NCBI GenBank assembly: GCA_012931725.1
Contig: CM022946.1
Span: forward strand, 51,645,196 to 51,709,195
Reading direction: 5' to 3'
Origin: Litsea cubeba
Lineage: Eukaryota > Streptophyta > Magnoliopsida > Laurales > Lauraceae
Length of the DNA: 64,000 nt
Below are positions 54,423 through 64,000 of the stretch, one piece after another (position 1 is the first letter of the stretch; the number at the start of each line of letters is the position of its first letter). The position numbers and the translations under genes were made by a program. The notes beneath the pieces were generated by a model. It was not told the origin of the DNA. It did no database searches and saw nothing but the letters and a program-made list of their open reading frames with translations.

Positions 54423-56164
54423 AAAAGATACTAAAAGTGTATTAATTACAACCCAACACTGCCTTTACAGAATAACACCAATGTAACTCAAAAAGATATA
54501 TGAAAGATAACAAAACTCCCAAAAAACCAAAATACACAATTCGGCTCCCCAAAGAGTGATATACAACTCAAGCATAAAACAATGTTTAGATGACATCATC
54601 AGCGGTCTACTCTCCAATGTATTGCGGCTCCTTAGTTGCCGTCTCAAGCTCCTCCTTAGGGACAATGGGGTCAATACCTACAGTACCGAAGGTAACTGAG
54701 TCAGGTTATGATAACTCGGCAAGTAGTTCACTATAGATAACAATGCATGTGTTTCAAATAATAATAATTGATAGATAAGATCAACAAAATTACAATGTAA
54801 GTAAACTAGGCAGATCATGCTTGAAATATAATAACAATTGCATAACAGATTAAATTAAAGAAAATATAACTCAATATACAAAACTTAGCAAATTGGTAAA
54901 TTACGTCGGCTAAATTCTCTCAATTGCACGGTTACGCGGCATTGTTTTGCAGAAATTTGAAAAAAGAGTATAGAATGCTTATTTTATTCAATTTCAACAA
55001 ATTATAAGAAGACATAAAAGTGACTTCGACATGTGTTTGATGGTACATTTGAAAAGTCACTCTTGCTTTTATTTTAACATGATTTCTACGTGCCTCACCT
55101 TCTGAATGCAAGTTGTTTAGAAATTTTTATACAACCCCTTCATCAAGCTTAGGAGATCGAATACAAAGGAGAATCTAAAAACATAAGATTTAAAGAGAAA
55201 ATAAGGACAAAGCAAAGTTGCTGTCTTCGTGGACCATGTTTGACTTGATTGAAAGATGATAGCTGAACACCGTCGTCCTTCTTTGAATGTAATCTCATTT
55301 ATCAATCTTTGTAATTCATCACCACTTAGTGAGAATTTTCTTGAATGACATTTACATCAGAATTGAAGAAACATCATCCTTATTCCTTCCTTATGGGAAG
55401 AAAACAAAGAAAGATTCTGGAGACCTTCGGAGAGGCTTAGAATTACTGTCGACCGGCCATTACCTTGCCAAGAGAAGTAAAAACGAATCTTTGTAGCAGA
55501 GTTTCTAGTCCTCTTTTTGTGTGAGAGAAGAACAAATACTGGCATTGTACTGTCATAAAGACATTTGACCGGCTAATAGTTCTCAGAAGTTGACGTCTTT
55601 CGGCGGTCAGTGGTTTTCAGCATGGACCGGTTAAAGTGTGAACACTGGTCGTTGCATTGTTATAGAGCGCTCACCAGCCATAGCCAATTGTATTTTGATG
55701 TTCTATATTCCATGCATCTCTCGGTTAATGGAAATAATAACCATTTGTTCTTCAAAATTCATCAAATGAGAATTTACCCCTCGAGGTACAATGATTGAGG
55801 TATATCCGAGAAATCATTGTGCCTCAAGACTTTCAACATATTATTTGAACTTGGACTTGAATGGGAAATGGGTTGAGGATAAAAGATTCAACTTAAAGGT
55901 TGCCCGTACCTTACTTTTTTGAGTAAATTAGCAAAAGGTCCCTCATAGCGGTCTGTAGTTGAGGAACAAACGAATAGCCTAAAAATGATGATGTCAAAGG
56001 TGTTGAAGTGTCTCTCATCTTGCAAGCTGGAGCAATTGAGGAGTTGTTGCTTTCTAGATGATATCGCACTCAACCTAGATTGGATGGTTTTGGATGTATG
56101 GCCCTTGAGGGCTACTTTTGATGAACTTTTCGCTCACTTGGACAATTGGAGGGAAACCTATGTT
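54423..56164. other. No gene recognised
   Basis: AT-rich sequence continuous with the DNA left of 41837. Short ORFs have no recognisable motif. It may be part of an older LTR element interrupted by Tat-B, but no matching end was found. Confidence 0.5.
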
Positions 56165-56973
56165 ATAGGGTTGTAAGCGGGTTGGTTCCGGTACGGGTCC
56201 AGAGTGGACCCGGAACCGGAACCGTTTTCTAAGGGGAGGATCTTGAACCGGATCCGGACCCGGTTCTGAACCAGAAAATTGGATCCGGAACCGGTTCCGA
56301 TAATATTAAAGGGAACCGGAACCAGAACCGGAACCGTTTGTGAGGCGGGTCTGGATACGATTCCGGATCCGGTTCTGGGTCTGGACCCTAATACCTGTAT
56401 TTTTCCTTTAAAAAAACAATCATGCCAAATGTAACTCTTTTAATTAAAAATTCAGAAATCACAAATCACATACAAACTCTTGTTTTCCTAAACCATCAAA
56501 ATCCCTTACATCACATCCAAACTCATATTCATAGCCCACCATCACAAATCATCAAAATCCCAAAGATCACATCCAAATTCTTGTTCAATAAAACATCAAA
56601 ATCCCAAACAAAGTCCAACCATCACAAATCATTAAAATCCCAAACACAGCCAACTATCACAAATCAAAACCTTTGTCCACAGTAAACAATAGACTACCAA
56701 CGGACTACTATACATAAATGTAAAAAGATGAAAAAAACAAAAGATTACCTGGGCACACAAGTCAAAAGGAAAAGGTGTGACTCACTAATTATTCCAAATG
56801 GTGACTGTCAATATCATTTGATATTATAGTTAAAGTCTCTTCTTTATCAAACTTGGCTGCATTTGTGATTGTGTTGTGGTGAGATTGAAGATTTGAAAAT
56901 TAAACTTAATGTTAGAAATTTTAATGAATCTAAACCCAAAATAAATCATATAATAGTAAAAGAAAAAAAGTTA

Positions 56974-58958
56974 CCTTTTGTTGAACTTCTCAACCAATCT
57001 TGACAACACATCAGAGTCTCTACTGTAGCTGGGAGTAAATTGCTCCTGTAATCATCAATTGTTCTGCCACCAGTACTAAATGCCTACTCTGATGCAACTG
57101 TGGATACCGGAATGGCCAAGATATCACGAGCCATTCGAGCAACTTCCCGGTATTTGGCTGCATTGGTTTTCCACCAAACTAGGATGTCAAAATTCTCTTC
57201 ATCTTCATCAGGCCATAGTCCTTCATCCAAATGCAACTCCAAATCTGACTTTCTTTCAATGGATTTATTTTCTTTGAGAAACCCGTGGAGGCCAAGTCTA
57301 TATTTATCAAGAGAAACAAGTGGAGAAGCAACACTTGATGATGTCCCAGAACTATTGCTAGCACCACTACTGGTACTTCCAACATTGGTTGAAAGTCTTC
57401 CATCAAAAGCATTACTGGTTGACTCAATGGCATATTCATTGTAAAGGCTTGTCAAAGCAAGCCTAGCATCCATAATCCTCGCAGCAGACTCTTCACCATA
57501 AATCAATGGAAAGTAATATTCGATTACTTTTAACTTGAATCGAGGATCAAAAACTGCAGCAATTGCTAATGTTGTGGAAATGATATTCCAATATTTTCTA
57601 AACTTCACAATCATTTTTTCAGCCATATCTTTGATAAAAGATTCTGAACTAGTGCACCATTCTATCAAATGCAAGTGAAGCATACTAACAACTGAGAAAT
57701 ACAAGTTCGCTGTTGGGTACTTAGTGCCTGAAAATTTTTCTGTCATCTCAAAAAATACTTGCAAACATTTACATATTTTTTTAACATTTTCCCATTCCTC
57801 ATTACTTGGGGCAAATTTGTATCCACTATCACGATCACTTAGGCATTCGAAAGCCGCCTTGAATTGTATCGCTGTTTCTAGCATCTCAAAAGTAGAGTTC
57901 CACCTATTCAAACTATCAGGTTGAATCTTCTTTCTTGGAGCTCGTACTTGCCGTGCAATTTCATTAAACCTTTGTTCTCTTAAATGTGAAGCTCTGATAT
58001 ATTTTACACTTTCAAGCACTTTAAAAATTACCTCACGTATGGAATCCATGCCATCTTGAACTATCAAATTTAAAATGTGAGTGGAACAACGCACGTGGAA
58101 CATATCTCCATTGGAAAAAAGCAAGCCCTGAGTCATGAGCTTTGACTTGAGCTCTCGAACCACAACATCATTGGTAGTACAATTATCTAAAACAATGGCA
58201 CACAGTTTTTTTATCGATATTCCAATTATATAATCTGTCCAAGATGCAATTGGAAATTACTTCCCCGGTGTGGGGAGCTTCAACAGAGGTAAATGCAATG
58301 ATCCTCTTTTGCAAATTCCACTCATCATCAATAAAATGACATGTTAAAGACATGTACCCAAGATTCTGGTTAGAGGTCCACATGTCACTTGTCAAACTCA
58401 CCCGACATCTTAGATTGTCCAAGAGGTCATAAAGCTTTTGTTTCTCCTCATTGTAAATTTTTATAATATCTTTCTTCAAAGTATTTCGTGACACCATTCT
58501 AAACAATGGTTGAAGGCCTTTTACGAAATTTCGAAACCCCTCATATTCTACGAAGCGAAATGGCAATTCATGCATTATGACCATGTGTGCAAGATCATGC
58601 CTACTTTTTTCTTGATCAAGTTTGAAATTTTGAATTGCACTAACTTCTCCTTCTTTTCCTTCCCCTATTTGTAGAATTTGTTGTTTTATATCTACTTGCC
58701 CTCGCTGCTTTAGTTTGTAAAGCACACAATGTTTCAAATGTTTAAACAAATGTGAAGTTCCATCTTTGCTACTCTCATTCAGTAATTTCTTACAATGGTT
58801 ACAACTTGCTTTTTCAACTCCATTTTGTTGTTTAATTTTTGTAAACTCAGTCCAAGCCGGAGATGTTAGCTTTCTATTTTTTTTTTAGATACCCTAGAAA
58901 CTTCAATGGAAACATTGGTTTCCGCTTCCGCGTCATCAATATCAATGGGTTCTGACAT
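56974..58958 (-). pseudogene. hAT transposase (zinc finger BED type), broken
   Basis: Minus strand, Met at 58958 (MSEPIDIDDAEAE). After a ten-A run near 58880 the frame shifts; then a BED zinc finger (CNHC ... HLFKHLKHC, about 58740-58815), the catalytic core start SLTSDMWTSNQNLGYMSLTC (about 58345-58405), a second shift at a seven-A run near 58205, then HILNLIVQDGMD, RWNSTFEML and the DUF4413-like region (RKYWNI, AAVFDPRFKL). The hAT dimerisation region (DILVWWKTN, YREVARMARDILAIPVSTVA, then SE) meets TAG at 57084-57086 before AFSTGGRTIDDYRS. It would have acted as a nuclear DNA transposase; three lesions make this copy inactive. Confidence 0.85.
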
Positions 58959-59107
58959 TTTATCTGCATATAAATAATTATAAAATCTATCAATGGGTTC
59001 CCATTCCTCATTACATGTATAAGCTGTCATTCACCACGTGATCACACAGAAAAACAACCCTTTTACCTTTCAATTTGTATTGAGCAAATACAAACAAGAT
59101 GAAACAT

Positions 59108-59379
59108 CAACAAAAAGTAAGTGATAATAAAACCCAAATATAGAATTCTCTACATGTGTAAAGATAGTATCCTATGGTTGGAATGATTGATAGAAATCAC
59201 TATGAATGCATAAAATAGGAAGGAAAAAACAAAACTGGGAGGTGCCCATCGCCATCACCACAGCCTTGACTGTAGGAAGAAATTTGGGCAAGATGAGGAA
59301 TAGTACAACAAAAAGTAAGTGATAATAAAACCCAAATATAGAATTCTCTACATGTGTAAAGATAGTATCCTATGGTTGG
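59108..59379. repeat. 74-bp direct repeat at the Tat-C insertion site
   Basis: 59108-59181 and 59306-59379 are the same 74-bp sequence, starting CAACAAAAAGTAAG and ending CCTATGGTTGG. The second copy runs straight into the Tat-C LTR at 59380; the first continues AATGATTGATAG. This fits a 198-bp tandem duplication whose second unit was split by Tat-C. Confidence 0.9.
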
Positions 59380-60323
59380 TGTGTGGGGAGATTTCCAGAA
59401 CCACAGGATTAACCTAATCACAGCCATCAGATGAGGCTAAGCATTCTCACGTGCCGTCCGCGTGCCATCCACGTGGCACCAATCTCACCCAGGCTACCAA
59501 GACAGAGGCCTCGGCCGGACTCAAGCATCTCCGGGCCACTAGCGCCGAACTGGTCCACCCCGGGTGCCATCTCGACGGGGAGCTCCACCTCGGCTGAGCC
59601 ACCCCGGGTGCCGTCTCGGCAGAAAACTCCACCTCGGCTGAAGAAGCCGGGACAGAAGCCGAAGCAAGAGAGAACCTTCACTTGCGCCCCTCATCCCCCA
59701 CGTCATCAGGCACGTGGAGAGATAGGGGCACGAGCTAATGGGACAGACGTGACATCCAGCCGCCCACAATCTTCGTCAGATCCTTGACAGGGCGGCATCC
59801 AGCGGCTAAGGCCACATCAGGGCAAGGCCCGAGGGCAGATCCGCTGGTACCCCTACCGCCAAAGGCGCCCAACACGACCTGGCCCAACAAGACGTGCATT
59901 AAATGAGACGTGGGCTGACCCGACGGGCATTTAATGCATAGTGGGCTGGATTGGACCGCAATTAATGCAATGTGGGCTGATCGTGACTTCCCAGTCGAAT
60001 CACGGGACCCACACCACAATATCTCCCAAAGATACGTTCCAAACCCTATAAATAGAGGATCAAACCACCATCAAAGGTACGCCATTTTTTCATACACAGA
60101 GCCATTACTCTGTCTCTCTTCTCCCTCTCCTTCCATTGTTCCAGTTCCCACACTGACTTTGGCATCGGAGAGCCTTGCGCCGCCCAGGTCAGGGTCTTCT
60201 GACCGTGTGTTCTTCCCTTTCAGGCATTCGGACGGCATCCAGTCACTCCCAGTCAGCACCATCTTCTCGGATAAGTCCTGTAAGGCACCACCTTATTGTG
60301 GGTCATTATTTTCTGCACCTACA
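59380..60323 (+). repeat. 5' LTR of Tat-C
   Basis: 944 bp, TGTGTGGGGAG to CACCTACA, longer than the Tat-B LTRs mainly through an internal duplication of a 'gctgagccaccccgggtgcc'-type segment (about 59545-59625). G-boxes and TATAAATA (60047-60054) are kept. PBS TGGCGCCGTCTGTGGGAA follows at 60326. Confidence 0.9.
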
Positions 60324-60325
60324 AT

Positions 60326-60343
60326 TGGCGCCGTCTGTGGGAA
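60326..60343 (+). other. Primer-binding site of Tat-C
   Basis: TGGCGCCGTCTGTGGGAA, identical to the Tat-B site and at the same two-base distance from the LTR. Confidence 0.8.
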
Positions 60344-60418
60344 AGCAATATCCCAGCCTTCCCAACCTTCTCCAAATCTTTCCAAACAACCTTCCTAAAC
60401 CTCAATCTCTCAGAAGCC

Positions 60419-62183
60419 ATGCCACCGAAAGCTAAGAAGGGCGGAGAATCCTCAAGACCAGTCCTCGAGCTGTTACCACCGTCAACGGACGTCCCTCCTC
60501 AGGGACGGTCCCGAACGGTCCAAGGCACACCCGCAGGCGAGGGGCGCCTAGGCTCCCAACTCTTTGTCGAGATCCCATTCCAAGAGGGAGTCGAGGCCTC
60601 GCTCTCAGCGGACGAAACCGTGCCACCCCGACGCGACGAGCACCGGCGCGAACGTCCTCGGAAGGACAAGCCGTGGCTGTAGGAGAGACGCGCCACGTTC
60701 AACCCCCTGCCACTGGAGAGGTTCTTGAAGCCCAAGCTGCTCTCCTCCAGAAGCAAGAGCAAATGATTCGCGAGCTCCAGCAGCAGCTCAAGGCAACGCG
60801 AACTGCCTCCGTGAGGCAGGTCTCTGAGCCTCAAGGGAAGAGGGGGGACGCCCCCAGCAGGGCAGCCCAACCTCCCCGCGAGGACCTCAGACATCATCTG
60901 GACCAGAAACGGAGCCAGATCCGTGACGAAGGCTCGAGCACAGCCGAAGTCACCATAGCCGCGACGGCCGAGCTCATAGCCGTCGTAGCCCGAGCCGTCC
61001 CAAGCGAAAGCCCAGAGCTCAAACTCCAGAGAAGGACGATGAGCAAGAGCGATTTGACAAACGTGTCAGATTGGCTCTCCAGCACAACTTGGACATGCGG
61101 GACCAGAAGCAGATCTGTGGTCACACTGATCTCGGGGGCTCGCCCTTCACAAAAGAGATCGAGCGCACCCCCTTGCCCAGAAAGTTCTCCGTCCCGCGGT
61201 TCGTCCCCTATGACGGACTGTCCGACCCATCAGCTCACCTCAGACACTTCTCCCAGAAGATGTCCATCTGGGGGAACGAGGGTCACCTAAACTGCAAAAT
61301 CTTCTCCTCCAGTTTGGGTGACCTCCCCCTGAAGTGGTTCTGCTCTCTCCCGGAGCAGTCGGTTTCTAGTTGGAAGGATCTCCAGCTCTCCTTCCTGAGG
61401 AAGTTCCAAGCATACACCGTCGTCCCCAAGAAGGAAGGGGACCTCCTCGCCCTGAGAATGAAGCAGGGCGAAACCCTCGCCAAGTTCGCCCAGCGATTCT
61501 GGGCGGTCTACAGCCAGATCGAGGGCACGAGGGAAGAAATAGCAATCTACGCCTTCCAGCATGCCCTGATCCCCGGCCACGACTTGCGGAAGGACTTGGC
61601 CGGGAACTCCCCAGAATCCATGCCAGAGTTGATGTCCCGGGTGAAGCGCTTCATCGCCCAGGAGGAAGACGAGATCCGAGCTAGGGATCAGGACGGGCAT
61701 CCGGAGCCCGAGCAGAAGAGTAGCCAGCCTCGGCAGAGAGGCGGGAGGCCCTCCCAGAAGCAGGAGCCCAAGCAGGCCTGGGTCTCCGGTTCGGCGAAGC
61801 CTTCGTCGTCCAGGTCTGGGGGCACCTGGAAGCCCAGACCTCCCACCAGCGCCAGTCAGAGCGTCAACGTCGTCTTCAAGGAGCCGATCTACCGTATCCT
61901 GACCAAGATAAAGACCAAGCCATTCTTCAAGAAGTGGCCTCCGCCCTTGAGGAATGAGGCCGCCTCCGGCAGCCGGAGTAAGCTCTACTGCTCTTACCAC
62001 AAAGGTAGCGGGCACAAGACCCAGGACTGCAACTCCTTGCAGTGGTATCTGGAGAAGTTGGCCGAAGAAGGCCACATTCCAGAGTTCGTTGAGGCAGGAG
62101 ATGCTGGCGGGAGCGAGGGCCGAGTTCACCAGAGCGCAGCCCAAGTTCCAGACAGTGAGGATTCAGAGAAGATCATTACGTGA
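60419..62183 (+). pseudogene. Tat-C gag, three single-base deletions
   Basis: Starts at ATG 60419 (MPPKAKKGGESSR). Compared with Tat-B it has lost one base near 60670 (AAAG to AAG), one near 60939 (CAACAG to CACAG) and one near 62176 (TTAACG to TTACG), so the frame moves twice before the capsid core and ends early. From 61071 the core is open for 370 codons: IPRFVPYDGLSD-like motif, the segment deleted from Tat-B (SSWKDLQLSFLRKFQAYTVV), FWAVYSQIEGTREEI with the Trp that is TAG in Tat-B, and the zinc knuckle YCSYHKGSGHKTQDC. Confidence 0.85.
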
Positions 62184-62204
62184 TCCAGCTGTGCGACTCC
62201 CCAG

Positions 62205-62402
62205 CGGTTACCTCCTCAGCTCGGATGCCCTCCTACAAGACACCCGCCGACAGAGAGCCAAACAAGGGGGAGTTGGCCCCGAACTGGCATGGCCCGTTCG
62301 GAGCAGTCTCACTGGCAGGAAAATCCAGCCTACAAGCTTGAAGACTTGGAGGGCAAGCCGCTGTCCAAACTGGCATCGCCCTGTCACCAATCTTCAATTT
62401 CT
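62205..62402 (+). pseudogene. Remnant of pol 3' end in Tat-C
   Basis: After about 40 bp near the gag-pol boundary, the sequence jumps to the integrase C-terminus: REPNKGELAPNWHGPFGAVS corresponds to residues near 1490 of Tat-B pol, followed by the pol stop region and 'aatgaatctctgaatcaat'. Everything between is deleted. The junction lies near 62250. Confidence 0.8.
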
Positions 62403-62490
62403 AAAAGATGTAATGAATCTCTGAATCAATGGAAATAGCTTTCGCCCCGTCATCAATCTGTCATCTCTCTTTGATCGACTTCGGCTACAA

Positions 62491-63330
62491 GGGTTAACAG
62501 CCCTGGAAAAGGCCTCGAGTTCGGACACTCGGCCAATTCCTAAACTCAGGGTCTGCACCCACCTCCAAGGGTTAACAGCCCTGGAAAAGGCCTCGAGTTC
62601 GGACACTCGGCCAATTCCTAAACTCAGGGTCTTCACCCATCCCCAAGGGTTAACAGCCCTGGAAAAGGCCTCGAGTTCGGACACTCGGCCAATTCCTAAA
62701 CTCAGGGTCTTCACCCATCTCCAAGGGTTAACAGCCCTGGAAAAGGCCTCGAGTTCGGACACTCGGCCAATTCCTAAACTCAGGGTCTGCACCCATCTCC
62801 AAGGGTTAACAGCCCTGGAAAAGGCCTCGAGTTAGGACACTCGGCCAATTCCTAAACTCAGGGTCTTCACCCATCTCCAAGGGTTAACAGCCCTGGAAAA
62901 GGCCTCGAGTTCGGACACTCGGCCAATTCCTAAACTCAGGGTCTTCACCCATCTCCAAGGGTTAACAGCCTTGGAAAAGGCCTCGAGTTCGGACACTCGG
63001 CCAATTCCTAAACTCAGGGTCTGCACCCATCTCCAAGGGTTAACAGCCCTGGAAAAGGCCTCGAGTTCGGACACTCGGCCAATTCCTAAACTCAGGGTCT
63101 GCACCCATCTCCAAGGGTTAACAGCCCTGGAAAAGGCCTCGAGTTCGGACACTCGGCCAATTCCTAAACTCAGGGTCTTCACCCATCTCCAAGGGTTAAC
63201 AGCCCTGGAAAAGGCCTCGAGTTCGGACACTCGGCCAATTCCTAAACTCAGGGTCTGCACCCATCTCCAAGGGTTAACAGCCCTGGAAAAGGCCTCGAGT
63301 TCGGACACTCGGCCGAATTCCTAAAGTCCT
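62491..63330. repeat. Eleven 78-bp tandem repeats (Tat-C)
   Basis: Units begin at 62491 and every 78 bp to 63271, nearly identical: GGGTTAACAGCCCTGGAAAA, CGAGTTCGGACACTCGG, CTAAACTCAGGGTCT. Units differ chiefly at 'gtctgcaccc' versus 'gtcttcaccc', which traces the order of amplification. Long ORFs of 26-residue repeats on both strands result from the multiple-of-three period. Confidence 0.97.
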
Positions 63331-63775
63331 CGGGTTTTCAACCCACGGGTCCACCGCCCTGGAAAAGGCCTCGAGTCCAGACTCGGTCGTTTCCTAAAGC
63401 TCCTGGCCTTGGGCCATGGAGAAGGCTTCGAGTTCAGACACTCAGCCGGGATGGGCCCACCGCCCTGGAAAAGGCCTCGAGTCCAAACTCGGTCGTTTCC
63501 TAAAGCTCCTGGCCTTGGGCCATGGAGAAGGCTACGAGTTCAGACACTCAGCCGGGATGGGCCCACCGCCCTGGAAAAGGCCTCGAGTCCAGACTCGGTC
63601 GTTTCCTAAATCTCCTGGCCTAGGGCCATGGAGAAGGCTTCGAGTTCAGACACTCAGCCGGGATGGGCCCACCGCCCTGGAAAAGGCCTCGAGTCCAGAC
63701 TCGGTCGTTTCCTAAAGCTCCTGGCCTTGGGCCACGGAGAAGGCCTCGAGTTCAGACACTCGGCCGGATTCCTAA
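63331..63775. repeat. Four ~106-bp tandem repeats (Tat-C)
   Basis: A second array adjoining the 78-bp one, built from units with CACCGCCCTGGAAAAGGCCT, GACTCGGTCGTTTCCTAAA, CTCCTGGCCTTGGGCCATGG and a second CGAGTTCAGACACTCAGCCG, at about 63350, 63455, 63560 and 63666. Each unit looks like two diverged half-copies of the 78-bp unit. Confidence 0.9.
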
Positions 63776-64000
63776 TATCAGGGTTTTTACACCCCTCAAA
63801 GATCATCGCCGAGCTCACGCTTCCACGGCCGAGACCAGTGGAATGGTGACTCCACTTCGGCACAAGGTAGCTCGTCTCAGCCAAAGCTAGCCATTCCGGC
63901 CAAGGGCAGCTTTCCAGAGGAAGAGAGCTGTGCCAGCACTCAAACAGAAAAATGCAAGCATTCCAGAACAATGCAAAGAAAGAGAAAAGGAACTCAAAAG

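Larger units (their letters stand above)
56165..59379 (-). mobile_element. hAT element (RICESLEEPER type), partial
   Basis: The plus-strand left edge (56165-56400) is a dense block of GGTTCCGG and GGACCCGG words beginning near TATAGGGTTGTAAGCGGG, the usual subterminal region of plant hAT elements; the transposase reads away from it on the minus strand. The other terminus is not found before 59379, where Tat-C begins, so it probably lies beyond the right edge of the window. Confidence 0.7.
59380..64000 (+). mobile_element. Tat-C: pol-deleted member of the Tat-B family
   Basis: LTR, PBS, gag and 3' tandem repeats are closely similar to Tat-B, but about 3.8 kb corresponding to Tat-B 44.5-48.3 kb (protease to integrase) is absent. 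The 78-bp repeats have expanded to eleven copies. It runs off the right edge within the region corresponding to Tat-B about 49.35 kb, so the antisense ORF and 3' LTR are not seen. Confidence 0.9.

Noticed and set aside
62394..63324. Long ORFs made of 26-residue repeats on both strands
   Set aside because: They arise from the 78-bp period being a multiple of three; open frames occur on opposite strands with no start context or conserved domain.
62491..63330. Regularly spaced repeats resembling a CRISPR array
   Set aside because: Units are contiguous with no unique spacers, there are no cas genes, and the setting is a plant retrotransposon.

Overview
This 64 kb window looks like repeat-dense nuclear DNA of a flowering plant. 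The evidence is plant-lineage LTR retrotransposons of the Ty3/gypsy Tat type (a second, archaeal-type RNase H between reverse transcriptase and integrase), a Ty1/copia fragment, a RICESLEEPER-type hAT transposase, a plant mobile domain (PMD/MAIN-like) gene, GT-AG introns and plant-style TATA boxes. The species cannot be named from the sequence. I see no convincing intact host gene, no tRNA or rRNA gene and no CRISPR array; almost everything recognisable is a transposable element, many nested in one another.

Layout. (1) 1-18851: a decayed Tat element, here Tat-A, on the minus strand, entering from the left. From its 5' end: LTR 16428-18851, primer-binding site, a leader with tandem repeats, broken gag, protease, G-patch, RT, RNase H and integrase down to 5307, two tandem-repeat arrays (one of hairpin units), and an oppositely transcribed intron-containing ORF (aORF) running off the left edge. 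A solo LTR (1140-2959) sits inside the aORF. (2) 18852-21960: the end of an LTR into which Tat-A inserted, then a broken copia element carrying a MITE. (3) 23709-26756: a terminal-inverted-repeat element with a PMD gene and, convergent to it, the first exons of a FAR1/MULE-type transposase. (4) 26926-31304: a foldback element with related ends and the same TTTAAAAA target, split by a 3.1 kb solo LTR, then a MITE. (5) 32927-38620: a solo LTR of the Tat-A family, itself split by a 3.1 kb solo LTR (34243-37318). (6) 41842-54417: a complete, young Tat element (Tat-B) on the plus strand with near-identical LTRs, 5-bp target duplication TACAC, PBS, broken gag, a long open gag-pol frame, 78-bp repeats, a spliced antisense aORF and a polypurine tract. 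(7) 56165-59379: a decayed hAT element. (8) 59380-end: Tat-C, same family as Tat-B, from which most of pol is deleted and in which the 78-bp repeats are amplified to eleven copies; it runs off the right edge.

How the parts relate. Tat-A and Tat-B differ greatly in sequence but share one plan: gag-pol, then a tandem array able to form hairpins, then a convergent, spliced antisense gene. The most unusual items are the PMD plus transposase element with its TGTTCGG/CCGAACA subterminal motif arrays, its foldback relative, and the covarying hairpin array of Tat-A. All family names come from recognising motifs by eye; no database search was run.
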